Source: a bacterium (GTDB taxonomy: Bacteria; Zhuqueibacterota; Zhuqueibacteria; Zhuqueibacterales; Zhuqueibacteraceae). Taken from it: DNA of 64,000 nucleotides. Under the pieces are notes generated by a model that saw only the letters and a program-made list of their open reading frames with translations, did not search any database and had not been told where the DNA came from. Below, piece after piece: positions 62,556 to 64,000 of this stretch. The stretch's first letter is position 1. Each line of letters opens with the position of its first letter. Both the position numbers and the translations under genes were made by a program. Where the stretch lies: contig JAKLJX010000008.1 of NCBI GenBank assembly GCA_023150945.1, forward strand, positions 1 to 64,000, given 5' to 3'.

Positions 62556-64000
62556 ATGATTACCGAAAAACGGCAGTGCCCGAGCTGGAGGCCATTGTGC
62601 CTTCTGCTTGCTGTCGCACTGTGCGGCTGCAGCATTATTGGCTTGTCGATCGGCGCGATCAGCGATTCCCGTCGCTCCTCGGCTGTGACCATTCCTGGCT
62701 GGCAAGTGGAAACTCTCAAAGCGGGGTCGCGAATAGAAGCTTTGTTGTGGGAGGGCAGCAGCGTCACCGGCAAGTACACCGGCATCGAGCTTATGCCGCT
62801 CAATCAGTACGACGCAATCTATTCCGAGGCGCTCGCGCGTCTACCTGAAGGGATTCACTTCCCGGGACGGGGAGACACCATCATCATGACGTTTGCCACG
62901 CACGTGCCGGAAACACCTGAAACAACGGTGACCGGACAGTTGTCGCGAATAGAGCTTGGTACCATTCGGGTTGTCCAAGACCGGACCGGCACATCCAGCA
63001 TTGTCGGGTGGCGTCTCAGTGAATTGCTCCACTTGAGCGATCAGAAAGGTAATCATTTTACCGGCGAGACGGTCAGAGACCTGATCGGCCACGGCAAAAT
63101 ACCAGTGCGATCCGCACTCGCTCTTTCAGAAGGTGGGGAGAAAAGGTTGATTGCCGCCAATCAAGTTCAAGAGATTCACGTCTTGCCCGCCAAGAAATCG
63201 GGCGCACTTACCGGTTTTCTGGTGGGCGCGGCGATCGATGCCGTGGTTCTCATCGCTGCGGCGTCAGCGGATTATGGAGGAGGCCTCAGCACCAGCGAGA
63301 GCGGCAGCATGTCCTGCCCCTTTGTTTACAGTTTCGATGGTAGGCAATACGTGCTCGACTCCGAGACTTTTGGCGGCGCAATCTTTCGCGCCGCGCAACG
63401 CACCGATCTCGACAATCTCGACCATTTGACTGAAGTGAACGGCGGCTACCGCATCAAAATTACCAACGAACTGCCGGAGACGCAGTTTGTTGACGAACTC
63501 CGATTGCTCGTGGTTGACCATCCGCGCGACACCCGCGTCGTTCCATCTTTCGCTGGAAGAATTCATACCCTCACCGCGCCGCAACCGCCCAATATGGCAA
63601 AGAGCTATCGTGGAGATGAAGTACAGAATTTGATTATGGACAAAGACAATCGCGTTTGGGTGAGCAATCCTTTTGGTCGAAATCCCGAGGACAAGTCACA
63701 AGCACGAGACGGCCTGTTGCTGGAGTTCCCTCGTCCCGCAGGAGTGAACGCAGCCAAACTGTACTGCAACCTGCAAAACACCCTCTGGGCTTCCTATCTG
63801 CAAGGCCAGCTTTTGGCGTTGCACGGCCGCGAATTGCCGGATTGGTATGCGCTCATGAACAGCTCGCCGGAGGCGCGTGCCGCGCTGTTCCAAGCCATGG
63901 TGCGAGAAGGCATGCTGCGGGTGCAGGTGTGGAATGGCCAGAACTGGCAAGAGGCCGGTTTCTTCTGGGAAGTCGGCCCGAGTGTACCGAAAGATCAAGT
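62556..64000 (+). CDS. Longer paralogous lipoprotein, partial at the window edge
   Basis: Start ATG 62556 with a perfect GGAGG five bases upstream. 481 complete codons are open to the right edge, so the gene continues beyond it. Residues 1–35 are a signal with lipobox (LLLAVALCGCSIIGLSIGAI). Residues 40–215 are paralogous to 61665–62396 (PGWQVETLKAGSRIEALLWE, WRLSELLHLSDQKGNHFTGE, GGEKRLIAANQVQEIHVLPA), then a hydrophobic GFLVGAAIDAVVLIAAASAD segment. After it comes an added region (GSMSCPFVYSFDGRQYVLDS, ETFGGAIFRAAQRTDLDNLD, KITNELPETQFVDELRLLVV) resembling secreted proteins with a CPFVY-type start. No function is assigned. Confidence 0.8.
   Translation, partial: MITEKRQCPSWRPLCLLLAVALCGCSIIGLSIGAISDSRRSSAVTIPGWQVETLKAGSRIEALLWEGSSVTGKYTGIELMPLNQYDAIYSEALARLPEGIHFPGRGDTIIMTFATHVPETPETTVTGQLSRIELGTIRVVQDRTGTSSIVGWRLSELLHLSDQKGNHFTGETVRDLIGHGKIPVRSALALSEGGEKRLIAANQVQEIHVLPAKKSGALTGFLVGAAIDAVVLIAAASADYGGGLSTSESGSMSCPFVYSFDGRQYVLDSETFGGAIFRAAQRTDLDNLDHLTEVNGGYRIKITNELPETQFVDELRLLVVDHPRDTRVVPSFAGRIHTLTAPQPPNMAKSYRGDEVQNLIMDKDNRVWVSNPFGRNPEDKSQARDGLLLEFPRPAGVNAAKLYCNLQNTLWASYLQGQLLALHGRELPDWYALMNSSPEARAALFQAMVREGMLRVQVWNGQNWQEAGFFWEVGPSVPKDQ

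Noticed and set aside
1-64000. tRNA, rRNA, CRISPR arrays, transposases, integrases
   Set aside because: Searched by eye on both strands; no cloverleaf with a GTTCGAxTC-type arm, no regular spacer-repeat array and no transposase or recombinase motifs were found.

Overview
The window looks like chromosomal DNA of a free-living, GC-rich (clearly above 50%) bacterium of the FCB/Calditrichota–KSB1–Zixibacteria type. The main evidence is eight large secreted proteins that end in the type IX secretion-type sorting domain with the NYPNPFNP signature. NifJ-type pyruvate:ferredoxin oxidoreductase points to ferredoxin-based, probably at least partly anaerobic, metabolism. Phylum assignment is inference; there is no rRNA or other marker gene here.

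Layout. Every recognisable gene from 0.6 to 47.0 kb is on the minus strand, and every gene from 48.1 kb to the right edge is on the plus strand. A roughly 1 kb divergent gap separates the two halves. (i) 0.4–5.5 kb: nifJ with a small DUF2892 membrane protein upstream and a dihydroorotate-dehydrogenase-like gene downstream, closed by a clear intrinsic terminator. (ii) 6.1–10 kb: small secreted proteins, a BNR-propeller T9SS protein and a mono-haem cytochrome c. (iii) 11–13.1 kb: small DUF4287/DUF5655, MmcQ/YjbR and VOC proteins amid interspersed repeats. (iv) 13.4–19.1 kb: a locus with three TIR-domain genes, a membrane TPR protein and a SEC-C protein, partly AT-rich and unlike its surroundings. 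(v) 19.6–22 kb: a cyclase-like/methyltransferase fusion interrupted by an in-frame UGA at a conserved Cys position, followed by a SECIS-like hairpin (candidate selenoprotein), with an MddA-like S-methyltransferase upstream. (vi) 22.4–28 kb: a propeller sensor histidine kinase, a ubiquitin-like MoaD/ThiS protein paired with a sialidase-like propeller, and an NHL-type secreted protein. (vii) 28–36.4 kb: small accessory genes (DUF1697, YdeI-like, DinB, VOC, NTF2-like, DUF4386) with several gene remnants. (viii) 37–64 kb: a long run of very large repetitive extracellular proteins (SBBP, propeller, PKD, M23-SLH, beta-helix), plus a LamG lipoprotein and a pair of related lipoproteins, the last running off the window.

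The most interesting points are the candidate selenocysteine methyltransferase (19618–21006), the TIR/TPR locus (13377–18358), a roughly 270-residue C-terminal module shared by two otherwise unrelated surface proteins, and several undescribed intergenic and intragenic repeat families. No tRNA, rRNA, CRISPR array, transposase or integrase was recognised.
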